Below the pieces are notes generated by a model that saw only the letters and a program-made list of their open reading frames with translations, did not search any database and was not told where the DNA came from. DNA of 19,511 bases, from NCBI GenBank assembly GCA_018895765.1, contig JAHINX010000004.1, positions 1 through 19,511 of the forward strand, in the 5' to 3' direction. Below, piece by piece: positions 6,499 to 13,835 of this stretch. Each line of letters opens with the position of its first letter. Position 1 is the stretch's first letter. A program made the position numbers and the translations under genes. Source of the DNA: Patescibacteria group bacterium. GTDB lineage: Bacteria; Patescibacteriota; Patescibacteriia; GCA-002772895.

Positions 6499-6939
6499 TT
6501 AATGTTTTCTTGTTTTCTTGTTTTCTTGTTTTTTTGCTTTAGGTAAATATTTATTATATTCCGCGTGGCGCTTCAACTCTTCTTTTCTAGTAGGCAAAAT
6601 CTTAATTTTTTTTATTATAAATCCCAGCCAAATGCCAAAACCAATAGCCCAAACAAGAAACCAAAATCTGGCGCTTAAAAATACTGCGCGTTCATATCCA
6701 AATAAAAGCAACAAAAGTCCGGTAATCCCGGCAACGATAAACCAATTTTTTAGATACTTTGCGCTAAAGCGCAAAACAAAATTCTCTTTTTCTTTTTTAT
6801 AAATCCGTCCACAGACAATACCTCCGAAAAGCAAAACAACAAAAAATATAAAAAATGCCCAGTAAAAAAACGGCAACAGCGGTGGCGGAGCAATATTGAA
6901 CCAAAAACCAAATTTTAAAAGCGGCGTTATATATCCCAT
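6499..6939 (-). CDS. Small membrane protein with a basic tail, unknown function
   Basis: From the ATG at 6939 this is a 146-residue protein with three likely membrane helices (about 19-42, 66-81 and 90-110) and a Lys/Arg-rich cytoplasmic tail ending KKQENKKTRKH. An upstream ATG in frame at 6987 would overlap the methyltransferase stop by 37 bp and add 16 polar residues; 6939 leaves 11 bp and starts nearer the first helix, so I prefer it without certainty. The tail is encoded by a short tandem repeat (units of ACAAGAAA, 6505-6540). I recognise no family. The placement between a methyltransferase and yraN suggests co-transcription only. Confidence 0.6.
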   Translation of the reverse strand: MGYITPLLKFGFWFNIAPPPLLPFFYWAFFIFFVVLLFGGIVCGRIYKKEKENFVLRFSAKYLKNWFIVAGITGLLLLLFGYERAVFLSARFWFLVWAIGFGIWLGFIIKKIKILPTRKEELKRHAEYNKYLPKAKKQENKKTRKH

Positions 6940-6950
6940 ACTCTTTTGTT

Positions 6951-7505
6951 TTATTGCTTTATTGTTTTCTTGAATATCAGTCCCCAATGATATTTTCCGG
7001 CATCAAATTCATCTTCTAATTTTAACTGAAATTCTTTGACACGCTTCTTTGCTTCTTCACGCGAAACCCTGTCTGCTGTAGCCGGACCAAGATTGTCAGT
7101 CGCAGAGACCTTCCAGTCAACTAAAAGCAATTTACCATCTTTTTTTAATAAGCGCAAGGCCTCTTTTATCATTGCCGGCTTACAGTGGACATTAATCAGA
7201 TAAACGGCATCACACGATTCGTCCGGTATCTTTGCGCCTCCAAAAACCTCTATATCCGACCAGACAGTTTCTATATTGTTAAAATTTTGCATCTTTACCT
7301 TTGATTCAATACTGGAAAGCGCGGACTTCAAAATATCAACAGCATAAACCTTACCATTTTCCCCGACAATCTTTGCGGAAGGAAAAACAAAATGACCGGT
7401 TGTACCACAGCCTAAATCCGTAACCGTCATACCTGCCCTGAGGTCTAATTTTTCTAAAACTTTATCCGAATTTAATAATTCAGAACTAGTTGGAATATAA
7501 ATCAT
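6951..7505 (-). CDS. Class I SAM-dependent methyltransferase
   Basis: The 184-residue protein has the Rossmann-fold motifs of UbiE/Methyltransf-11-type enzymes. Motif I is VTDLGCGTTGHF (about 28-39), the acidic end of strand 2 is VYAVDI, motif III follows CDAVYLINV, and motif IV is KKDGKLLLVDW. It therefore binds S-adenosylmethionine. The N-terminus (MIYIPTSSELLNSDKVLEKL) resembles a subgroup common in reduced genomes. The substrate cannot be told from the sequence. It starts a probable operon with the membrane protein and yraN. No Shine-Dalgarno is present. Confidence 0.88.
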   Translation of the reverse strand: MIYIPTSSELLNSDKVLEKLDLRAGMTVTDLGCGTTGHFVFPSAKIVGENGKVYAVDILKSALSSIESKVKMQNFNNIETVWSDIEVFGGAKIPDESCDAVYLINVHCKPAMIKEALRLLKKDGKLLLVDWKVSATDNLGPATADRVSREEAKKRVKEFQLKLEDEFDAGKYHWGLIFKKTIKQ

Positions 7506-7554
7506 ATCGCTTCGCTAAAATAAAAAATTAAAAATAAAATATAAAATATTTGGT

Positions 7555-7574
7555 ATCCCGATGGTCATCGGGAT
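7555..7574. repeat. Small perfect palindrome ATCCCGATG/CATCGGGAT
   Basis: Two 9-bp arms are separated by GT. The 132-bp gap it occupies (7506-7637) is otherwise very AT-rich and has no gene. It resembles the short dispersed palindromes in other gaps of this window (for example 14374-14394). It may also help end transcripts of the 82-residue gene on the minus strand. Confidence 0.55.
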
Positions 7575-7637
7575 GGATTATTAAATTTTTACATTTTTAC
7601 GTTTTTGTTTTTTATTTTTTATCTTTTATTTTTTGTT

Positions 7638-7886
7638 TTATCTCCTAAACAGCCCACCAAGAAAAAACTTAAATAGTCCATTCAGCCAATCAAAAGCATA
7701 AAACCAGCTAATCAGAATTATCACTAATCCGATTAGCTTATATAAAAGCCGGCTTCCGCCTTCAAAACCAAATTTTGCCTCTGCCCAGGCATTTCTTCCG
7801 AGCATCCTCAAAAACCATTCGGTTCGCATCATCATTGCCACACCCAAAGCAGTACCTAAAATACCTACAATTATTTTTGCTATCAT
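7638..7886 (-). CDS. 82-residue membrane protein of unknown function
   Basis: This small protein has two hydrophobic helices (about 2-20 and 48-68). Between them is a conserved-looking amphipathic stretch, MRTEWFLRMLGRNAWAEAKF, and it ends in a basic FFLGGLFRR. I recognise no characterised family, but the polar linker looks selected rather than random, which supports a real gene. It is upstream of the methyltransferase in the same orientation, separated by 132 bp containing a palindrome, so it may be its own unit. Confidence 0.6.
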   Translation of the reverse strand: MIAKIIVGILGTALGVAMMMRTEWFLRMLGRNAWAEAKFGFEGGSRLLYKLIGLVIILISWFYAFDWLNGLFKFFLGGLFRR

Positions 7887-7889
7887 ACT

Positions 7890-8020
7890 ACCACAGATTT
7901 ATTTAACACGAATAACACAGATATGCGCTTCATCCACAAATTTTTAATCACAGATAACACAGATATGCACTTCGCGCTATTATTTATTACAAATTTTAAT
8001 TCACAGACTACACAGATAAT
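7890..8020. repeat. Three spaced copies of a CACAGATAACACAGAT-type direct repeat
   Basis: Related units occur at about 7905-7931, 7947-7973 and 8000-8020. The first two share ATAACACAGATATGC plus CTTC nearly exactly. Spacing is uneven (about 42 and 53 bp), so this is not a CRISPR array. No gene is seen here. Confidence 0.6.
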
Positions 8021-8070
8021 TTTTATATTCTTATTATATCAAAAAACAAAAAAACAAAAAAGCGGGGAAG

Positions 8071-8300
8071 TATTGTTTTCCCCCCCCCGCCCCCTCCTGT
8101 CATTGCGAGGAGCGTACTCGCGACGCGGCAATCCCGTCTTTCTTCTCCCCCTTTGGAAAAGGGGGACCAAGGGGGATTTAATAATAATTCTCCCCTCTTG
8201 TACCCAAGGGGGGAGTTAGAGGGGGGGATTTCTTCTTTTTCCCCTTCCCTCTGTCATTTCGACGAGTGAAGAAATCTCACCCGTTGAAATTACCAAGCAT
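8071..8300. repeat. Mosaic of dispersed palindromic repeats, non-coding
   Basis: Several pieces that look like generic genome-wide bacterial repeats sit side by side. They are a run of nine C (8080-8088), a TCATTGCGAGGAGC...GCGGCAATC element (about 8100-8135), a CCCCCTTTGGAAAAGGGGG element with AAGGGGGATT (about 8146-8180), a CCCCTCTTGTACCCAAGGGG element ending in seven G (to 8227), and a TCATTTCGACGAGTGAAG element (about 8252-8280). The reading frame crossing this region is repeat sequence, not a gene. Confidence 0.65.
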
Positions 8301-8362
8301 CTCAATTCCAAAACCCAAAAACCAGCGCCCCAGCGCTGGCCTTATTCAGTAACGTTACGATG

Positions 8363-8421
8363 AACGTTCCCCCGAACGTTCATCCCGCTGATTTTAAAAT
8401 TTTTCTTTCCGTACTGCTCCG
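8363..8421. repeat. 59-bp direct repeat, copy 1 (AACGTT palindrome)
   Basis: This matches 10795-10853 at 58 of 59 positions. It begins with the hairpin TGAACGTTC-CCCC-GAACGTTCA (8361-8382) and runs into an AT-rich tail. GTAACGTTAC lies just upstream (8350-8359). The two copies bracket the SWIM and MNT/HEPN genes. Confidence 0.85.
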
Positions 8422-8430
8422 CTTTGGTCA

Positions 8431-8486
8431 CTCATAGCTTTCCGTGAGGTTCGTAGCTTTCTTGAGGTTCATAGCTTCAGCGAAGG
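8431..8486. repeat. Three tandem units of about 18-19 bp
   Basis: Units at 8431-8449, 8450-8467 and 8468-8486 share the core TTC(G/A)TAGCTT...GAGG. One related TTCGTAGCTTT follows the second 59-bp repeat as well, so the two flanks are related beyond the 59 bp. No gene is seen from here to 8517. Confidence 0.55.
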
Positions 8487-8517
8487 ATAGAATGTCCACA
8501 AACTACTTTTTTTCATA

Positions 8518-9267
8518 TTAATCTACGTTGGCTTCATCTAATATTTCAACTAACTTTTCTTCCCATCCAAAACATGTCTTTTTATCGCATAAAACAAAAA
8601 AGGTTTTTATGCAAGCCGAGTCAAGCTCTGTAAATTCTATTAAAATATCAACTACTTCATACATAAAACTACCGACAGTGCCGTCCGAATCATCTACTCC
8701 GCCATAACATAATTTTTTATCAAGCCGTAAAAGCAAATCTATCAATAATTTTGCCGTTTGCTTACTAACTGGAAAATCCGAAATTATCACTGTCAAACGC
8801 CTACATCCTTCCAAAAGCGAATCTTGATACCTATGCCAAAGACGCGACGGGCCGTTGTATGGCTTTATATATCTCATTGCTACGCTAATCTCGGCTTTTA
8901 TTTCCAATAATTCCGTCTTCTTCAATTCACCCGCGCGACCGCTACATTCCGGGCTGTCTGTTAACTCTTTATCTTCTTCACTCAGTTGCCCTCCGCCCAT
9001 CACAGCGCAAATAGCCAGCGCTATCATATGTTTGCAAAGAATATCTCGCTGGCCCAAATAACAATCACAGCTTCCATGGTCATATTGTTTCGCGGGAACA
9101 TAAACTTCATAAAAATTATCGCCACTTCCCTTAACTTTTGCGCTAAAGCCAAAGCCAGTATCTTCAAAACTTTTAACTCCTCCGGAATCATAAATATCAA
9201 CCGCCTTATCAAATGTCGGTTTGTCTACGCCAAATTTAATTTTATCTAAATTATAACTAGGCAACAT
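8518..9267 (-). CDS. SWIM zinc-finger protein of unknown function
   Basis: The 249-residue protein carries a SWIM zinc-binding motif, CDCYLGQRDILCKH at 67-80 (C67, C69, C78, H80), in the usual position after a beta-rich N-terminal segment. SWIM domains bind DNA or protein and often sit in helicases or mobile-element proteins; here there is no helicase, and the helical remainder (about 110-249) matches no family I can name. A cysteine-containing stretch near the C-terminus (CDKKTCFGW) may add a metal site. The gene is alone on the minus strand, downstream of an 84-bp two-hairpin element ending 20 bp before its ATG, and lies in the segment bounded by 59-bp repeats. Confidence 0.7.
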   Translation of the reverse strand: MLPSYNLDKIKFGVDKPTFDKAVDIYDSGGVKSFEDTGFGFSAKVKGSGDNFYEVYVPAKQYDHGSCDCYLGQRDILCKHMIALAICAVMGGGQLSEEDKELTDSPECSGRAGELKKTELLEIKAEISVAMRYIKPYNGPSRLWHRYQDSLLEGCRRLTVIISDFPVSKQTAKLLIDLLLRLDKKLCYGGVDDSDGTVGSFMYEVVDILIEFTELDSACIKTFFVLCDKKTCFGWEEKLVEILDEANVD

Positions 9268-9287
9268 AATAGCTTTATTTATTTTCT

Positions 9288-9371
9288 AATTCTCCCACAA
9301 AAAATCCGGCTTTGCAAGCCGGAAAATTAATCGGCTCAACGGGAGACGCCGTTGAGCCGATTAGCAAAATT
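9288..9371 (-). repeat. 84-bp two-hairpin element, copy 1, upstream of the SWIM gene
   Basis: This is 80 of 84 identical to 13836-13919. Read on the minus strand it has hairpin A (13-bp arms, 9362-9350 and 9341-9329), then hairpin B (8-bp arms, 9323-9316 and 9312-9305) followed by T6 (9304-9299), which has the form of an intrinsic terminator. GGGAGA (9296-9291) follows and is complementary to TCTCCC in the loop region of hairpin A (9346-9341). The ATG of the SWIM gene comes 20 nt later. A leader attenuator or translation switch is possible but unproven. Confidence 0.75.
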
Positions 9372-9384
9372 AAAATTCTGGCCA

Positions 9385-9415
9385 TCAAAAAACCCCGCTT
9401 CTGCGAGGGTTTTGA
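9385..9415 (-). terminator. Terminator of the MNT/HEPN operon
   Basis: On the minus strand CCCTCGC pairs with GCGGGG (one wobble, one bulge), flanked by A4 and T6. It follows the HEPN stop (9472) by about 57 bp. Because T-runs occur on both sides it could work on either strand. Confidence 0.7.
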
Positions 9416-9471
9416 TTTTCCAACCCGATGCGAGATGTTGCTCGAACTTTTTAATAGTTTAATGGATATAT

Positions 9472-9975
9472 TTAATCTGCATCTGCAAATAAATTATCAG
9501 AATTCTCTTTTCCTTCTATGAGCCCCCTTACTTTTTCTATCCACCAACCGACCGTTTCAATAGCAATTTTTAATCCTGCTTCCGAAATATCACTAGGCAA
9601 TTCATCGTAATCAACACTATTTCTTCTCTTCCTTATTTGGTGCAATTTATTGATTGCCCCGAGTGTTTCAATGTCACATTTGCCAGAATCTTTTAAAATG
9701 CATTCGCTAGCCTTCAAAATTGCTTCGTGAGAACGACTGGTTCTTTTTACCCTATAATTGTTTAAAAATAATAAAGCCGTAGATGCAAACCTTGAGGCGG
9801 TGTAGATATTTTCATAGGCAATTTTTTTAAGTTCTTCGGTTTGCGAGCCTAAATTTAGTATTGTTTTAGCGGCATCAAAACGCTCTTCACTTTTTACGAA
9901 TTCTTTCTTTGCCTTCTCTGTAGAACATTCAAACTCTTCAAGAAGTTTATCGTTAATTAAATTTTCCAAAGTCAT
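9472..9975 (-). CDS. HEPN-domain protein, partner of the MNT gene
   Basis: This is a 167-residue all-helical protein encoded directly downstream of a nucleotidyltransferase, overlapping it by 23 bp; that arrangement is characteristic of HEPN/MNT pairs. The predicted HEPN core includes a helix at about 48-75 and the motif RKRRNSVDYDELP (115-127). The active-site pattern is RNxxDY (R118, N119, D122, Y123), as in UPF0332-like HEPN proteins, instead of the Rx4-6H of RNase toxins such as HepT. RNase activity is therefore less certain. In known MNT/HEPN pairs the nucleotidyltransferase neutralises the HEPN toxin by AMPylation; whether that holds for this subfamily is inference. Confidence 0.75.
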   Translation of the reverse strand: MTLENLINDKLLEEFECSTEKAKKEFVKSEERFDAAKTILNLGSQTEELKKIAYENIYTASRFASTALLFLNNYRVKRTSRSHEAILKASECILKDSGKCDIETLGAINKLHQIRKRRNSVDYDELPSDISEAGLKIAIETVGWWIEKVRGLIEGKENSDNLFADAD

Positions 9976-10528
9976 ATAAGTCGCCTTTTAAAATTATTTT
10001 TGGTTCATTAAAAATTCTTGTAATAAAGTCGTTATTTTCTTCAAGTTTTTTAATTATTTCTTCTTTGCTATAAATATGATAATTAACTTCTCTATTAAGA
10101 TCTTCTTCTAATGGCCTGATTTTTTCAATTAAAAAATCTTGGTTAGCTTCTCCGATCAACAAAAGGTCTATGTCGCTTTCGCTATATTCCTGATTTTTAG
10201 CAATAGAACCAAAAATAAAAGCGTATTCAATTTTTTCTAATCCCTCGGCTAATTCTTTCAGTTTTGCCTCCATGCCCAATGTTTTAGAGACAATTTTTTT
10301 GATTTCTTCATAAAGGGGATGATTTTTATTTAACTTAAAAAAGCGTAAATTAGCTTTACGCTCATCAATCAAAAGACCCTCTTTTACCAGCGCGTTTAGT
10401 GGCGCTTGAAAAAATCCCGGCTCTTGTTTGAGTTCTCTTGCAATTTCTCTAAGATAGAACTCTCTGTCCGGATTCTTAAAAAAAAGATGGAGTATTTTCC
10501 CCTTGCCATTCTTTAAAAATGTTAACAT
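9953..10528 (-). CDS. Winged-helix plus minimal nucleotidyltransferase (MNT) antitoxin-like protein
   Basis: The 191-residue protein joins a winged-helix DNA-binding domain (about 8-70, with FYLREIARELKQ and LNALVKEGLLIDERK) to a polymerase-beta-like minimal nucleotidyltransferase. The catalytic signature GSIAKNQEYSESDIDLLLIG (107-126) keeps the GS and both aspartates, D119 and D121; a third acidic residue could be E147. It is the first gene of a two-gene unit with the HEPN protein. The fused DNA-binding domain and the 44-bp palindrome at its promoter suggest that it represses its own operon. It could instead be a regulator of another pathway, but the gene pair points to toxin-antitoxin. Confidence 0.85.
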   Translation of the reverse strand: MLTFLKNGKGKILHLFFKNPDREFYLREIARELKQEPGFFQAPLNALVKEGLLIDERKANLRFFKLNKNHPLYEEIKKIVSKTLGMEAKLKELAEGLEKIEYAFIFGSIAKNQEYSESDIDLLLIGEANQDFLIEKIRPLEEDLNREVNYHIYSKEEIIKKLEENNDFITRIFNEPKIILKGDLYDFGKFN

Positions 10529-10553
10529 AAAATATAATTTTGTTTATATTTAG

Positions 10554-10610
10554 ATTATATAGTGTATACAAAAGTTATACAATCGTATAACTTTTGTATA
10601 CACTTGTCAA
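10554..10610 (-). promoter_or_regulatory. MNT/HEPN promoter with a perfect 44-bp palindromic operator
   Basis: The 20-bp arms 10561-10580 and 10585-10604 are exactly complementary around AATC. Each arm is itself made of GTATAC and TATAC units, giving four half-sites. On the minus strand TTGTAT (10582-10577) and TATAAT (10559-10554) are 17 bp apart, so the palindrome covers the -35 and spacer. Transcription would start about 20 nt before the ATG at 10528. A second TTGACA (10610-10605) lies just outside the palindrome with a weak -10, TACGAT, 17 bp on. This is the layout of an autoregulated operator. Confidence 0.8.
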
Positions 10611-10794
10611 TATTTGCCTAAAATAAGCAAAATAATATTTTAATTTAATTGCTCTTGTGATAGGGGTGTGGACAAAACGGATAGACAAAAAACGAAATAA
10701 TCTATTTATAAATCCGGCCCGAAGAGAGGGGTTAGGGAAGGTTGGAATTCAAAACCCAACCCCCCCCCCGACACATCGCTGACTTGATTTAAGT

Positions 10795-10853
10795 AACGTT
10801 CCCCCGAACGTTCATCCCGCTGATTTTAAAATTTTTCTTTCCGTACTACTCCG
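10795..10853. repeat. 59-bp direct repeat, copy 2, in a non-coding stretch
   Basis: This is the second copy of 8363-8421, with one mismatch. The surrounding gap 10611-10985 has no gene. It holds a ten-C run (10760-10769), a GGTTGG/CCAACC inverted repeat next to it, and TCCGTA/TACGGA arms after the repeat. Confidence 0.85.
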
Positions 10854-10985
10854 TGCCCTTCGTAGCTTTATGCGAAGAATGAAAACCATACGGAAGACTG
10901 TTTGCAAAGGTAGCGTCTGCAAAACCATGCTTTGTATAATTTTTTAGCCTGCTCTTTTTTATACCCAAAATAAGTAGTTCGGCTA

Positions 10986-13448
10986 TCATCTATAATTTAA
11001 AAATTTTGCGCCTATAAAATCTATAAAGGGACTTATCGCGGAAGGGCGCCCGTAATCGTTAAAATTGCTACATGCTAAAAAAAGTTTTTTTCTCGCTCTT
11101 GTCATCGCAACATAAAAAAGCCGCTTTTCCTCTTCAAAGTCCGAGTCTGGCATACCCGAAGGAAAAATTCTATCATTTAATCCAAGTACAAAAACATAAT
11201 CAAACTCCAATCCCTTGACCGTATGAACCGTAATAATCGGCACTTTGCCGTCTTCAAGCCCCAAAAAGTCCAAATTACCCGAGAGCGCCACGTTTTGTAT
11301 AGCATCTCTCAGGGCAACATCCGCCGGGCGCCGGCCGTCATCCCTCTCTTCAAATAACTTTACGAGCGTATTGATTGACCCAAACCGCCTCTCCTTGTCC
11401 TTATCGTTATTATAATAACCCTCTAAACCGGAACTTTCCCAAATATGTCGCGCCGCCTCATGCGGTCTTTTTTCCTTAACTAACTTTTGCCAATTATTTA
11501 TAAGGCCGGCCAGTTGAATAAATTTGCCGGAAAATTTTGCAAAAAGATCTGTCCTCTGCGCAATGCCGGTTTTCAATTTCTCAATCAAAACCTTAGATAA
11601 TCCAACAGTTGCCAAAACATCATCCTTTGCATCATGCGTTGCCCGCGGAAGCCCTAAAATATTCGCTAAAAAACTTAATTTATAATTTTCCGCATCAATC
11701 AAACGCTTTGAGATGTCCAACGTATCATAATATTCTTTAATAACAAAATCAATGCCATTCCTTTTCCCATTTTCCACAATCATTGATAAATCAAAGTTTA
11801 TATTATGTCCCGCTATCGCGTCAGTTCCAATAAATTTTTTTAACTCCAAAAGTACTTCTTTGGGATTGCAGCCATCTTTCTTCAAAAACTCATCCGTTAA
11901 CCCATGAACTTGCGCAGATAATCCGACCGGCACGCTATTCTTAATGAAAAAATGAAATTCCTTGCCCATTTCACCGCCAACAACCTCTACGGCATAAATC
12001 TGGATTATTTCATCTTTCAAAACATCCGTGCCTGTAGTTTCCGTATCTAAAACAATAATTCTGCCACTGTCCCATCTGCTAATCAAATTCTCAAACGGTT
12101 CCTTAAAATTATAATTCTTAAAATCTAAAAAATCAGAAATTCTCATTCCGGCGAGCGCGCCTTTTTCCCTTATAGTTTTTAAAGTTGAATCCCCGATATT
12201 CCTCGACGGACGCTCTGTTAATCTGCGGGCGCTCTCTAAATCAAATTTATTAAAAATTATTTTCAAATAAGCAATAATGTCTTTTATTTCCTGTCTTTTA
12301 AAAAAATCATACTTGTCTACCGTAACATGAGACACATTGTTTTGTGAAAAAAATTCCGCCGTTTTTCCAATTAAAAAGTGCGTTCTTAAAAGCACCGCTA
12401 TTCTTGCTTCGGGCTCTGCCACCTGTATTCTATCAATTTCTCCGATTGCCCACTTGACTTCTTCAGAAAAATTATAACCATTAAATACATCTATACATCT
12501 GCTATCGTCCGATCCGTGGTTTGCGCATTTAATATTTTTAGTGGCCGGACTATTCATTTTCTGTAAAAACGATTTTACCGCTTCCAAAATATTTTTATTA
12601 AATCTATAATTTATTTCTAAATTTAATTCTTTAACCGGCGCAAAATGTTTTTTAAAAACCTCTGCAATAAAATATGGCTCCGAGCCGCGCCAGCCATAAA
12701 TAGTTTGATCCAAATCGCCAATAAAAGAAATATTTTTATATCCTTTGGCCAGTTCTTTAATTACCAAATATTCGGAAATATGTGTGTCCTGAAATTCATC
12801 AAGCTGGATGAGTTTATATTTTTTTGACCATTTTATCCGCAATTTTTCATCGCAGTATAAAGTATTTATAGTTGTGAGGACAAGTTCATTGAAGTCAAGG
12901 GCGTTCTGTTCACGCATAGCTCTCAAATATTTTTTCGCTATTTCATCCAGAAGCCCATTTTCGCCAATATCAACCTTACACCCAATCTCCTTTTTTAATT
13001 TTTCCATCCTATATTTGTACAAATTATCCAAAAAACCTAAGAAATCCCACTTCTTTTCAAAATGCGCGTACTGAGGATACGCGCTTAAAATGCCTTTTAT
13101 AATCTCCAACTGATCCGCTTCATCAAAAATAATAAAATTGGGATCAATGCCAATTCTTTTTGCTTCCGCTTTTATAAAATACACGCAAAACCCATGAAAT
13201 GTCTTAACCGTCAAATGATCATAAATATCTTTTTTGCCGATGCGCGTTTTTATTTTTTCAGCCATTTCCTCTGCCGCCCGATTAGTGAAAGTAAGACATA
13301 AAATTTCCTCCGGCCGAATACCGGAATTTAAAGCGGTTATAACTCTTTCCGCTAAAACCGTTGTTTTCCCGGTCCCAACTGGCGCAGAAATCAAATAAGC
13401 GCCGTCAATACTCCTGATTATTTCATTTTGTTGTTCATCAAAGTTCAT
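10986..13448 (-). CDS. UvrD/PcrA-family DNA helicase with an inserted DEDDh 3'-5' exonuclease domain
   Basis: The 820-residue protein is a superfamily 1A helicase. It shows Walker A APVGTGKTT (22-30), motif Ia LTFTNRAAEEM, TFHGFC, Walker B LDEFQDT (216-222), motif III GDLDQTIYGWRG (244-255), motif V VHTVKGLEFDYVF and motif VI RLFYVAMTRARKK. After the 2B-type sequence RPSRNIGDSTL (413-423) a DnaQ-like exonuclease domain is inserted at about 463-625. Its five catalytic residues are intact: D468 and E470 (DTET), D553 (HNINFD), and H605 with D610 (HDAKDD). Helicase sequence then resumes. The protein could unwind DNA and trim 3' ends in one chain, in repair or restart. It follows a small unknown gene by 26 bp. 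Roles in defence cannot be excluded. Confidence 0.93.
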   Translation of the reverse strand: MNFDEQQNEIIRSIDGAYLISAPVGTGKTTVLAERVITALNSGIRPEEILCLTFTNRAAEEMAEKIKTRIGKKDIYDHLTVKTFHGFCVYFIKAEAKRIGIDPNFIIFDEADQLEIIKGILSAYPQYAHFEKKWDFLGFLDNLYKYRMEKLKKEIGCKVDIGENGLLDEIAKKYLRAMREQNALDFNELVLTTINTLYCDEKLRIKWSKKYKLIQLDEFQDTHISEYLVIKELAKGYKNISFIGDLDQTIYGWRGSEPYFIAEVFKKHFAPVKELNLEINYRFNKNILEAVKSFLQKMNSPATKNIKCANHGSDDSRCIDVFNGYNFSEEVKWAIGEIDRIQVAEPEARIAVLLRTHFLIGKTAEFFSQNNVSHVTVDKYDFFKRQEIKDIIAYLKIIFNKFDLESARRLTERPSRNIGDSTLKTIREKGALAGMRISDFLDFKNYNFKEPFENLISRWDSGRIIVLDTETTGTDVLKDEIIQIYAVEVVGGEMGKEFHFFIKNSVPVGLSAQVHGLTDEFLKKDGCNPKEVLLELKKFIGTDAIAGHNINFDLSMIVENGKRNGIDFVIKEYYDTLDISKRLIDAENYKLSFLANILGLPRATHDAKDDVLATVGLSKVLIEKLKTGIAQRTDLFAKFSGKFIQLAGLINNWQKLVKEKRPHEAARHIWESSGLEGYYNNDKDKERRFGSINTLVKLFEERDDGRRPADVALRDAIQNVALSGNLDFLGLEDGKVPIITVHTVKGLEFDYVFVLGLNDRIFPSGMPDSDFEEEKRLFYVAMTRARKKLFLACSNFNDYGRPSAISPFIDFIGAKFLNYR

Positions 13449-13474
13449 ATTGGCGCTCGTTAAATATCTATCTT

Positions 13475-13825
13475 CTAAATTTTTAAATTATCAAAAATTG
13501 TTACATCGCCTTTTTCATATTCTCCCATTTCAAAGCCATCGTATTTGAAATGACCGCCGTCCTGGTAAAAATAAAGGGCGGTGTTTCTGTCCAATATTAA
13601 AATAAAGCCGCGTAAACTTCCGGCAACCGGCACAATGTCTATCGTTTTCGTACGGGAAAATAATTCATGCGCCTTGTCAAAAAAATCATTTTTTACCCCT
13701 GTCTTTCTCTGCATTATTTTCATCGCCCAAAAAGGCGCAAATCTCAAAAGCAACCCCATTGGCCAACTTGCTTTTACAGCTTCAATGCCCTCGGCCTCTA
13801 ATTGTTCTTTTAGCTTATCATTCAT
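13475..13825 (-). CDS. Small protein of unknown function upstream of the helicase
   Basis: Starting at the ATG at 13825 this is a 116-residue protein (MNDKLKEQLEAEGIEAVKAS...). The frame stays open 30 codons further upstream to 13915, but those codons lie inside the 84-bp repeat and look like repeat-derived reading frame, so I exclude them. The mixed alpha/beta sequence includes a hydrophobic helix-like stretch (WPMGLLLRFAPFWAMKIM) and a beta-rich half (VPVAGSLRGFILILDRNTALYFYQDG). I recognise no family. It shares orientation with the helicase, 26 bp apart, so the two are probably one operon. Confidence 0.6.
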   Translation of the reverse strand: MNDKLKEQLEAEGIEAVKASWPMGLLLRFAPFWAMKIMQRKTGVKNDFFDKAHELFSRTKTIDIVPVAGSLRGFILILDRNTALYFYQDGGHFKYDGFEMGEYEKGDVTIFDNLKI

Positions 13826-13835
13826 ACATTTATTT

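Noticed and set aside
6940..6987. Upstream start of the three-helix membrane protein
   Set aside because: It would overlap the methyltransferase by 37 bp with low-complexity codons. It is kept only as an alternative.
7900..8020. Possible CRISPR array
   Set aside because: There are only three imperfect units with unequal spacing and no cas genes nearby. The tandem units at 8431-8486 have no spacers at all.
7923..8219. 98-codon plus-strand reading frame
   Set aside because: It runs through dispersed repeats and homopolymer tracts and shows no protein-like pattern.
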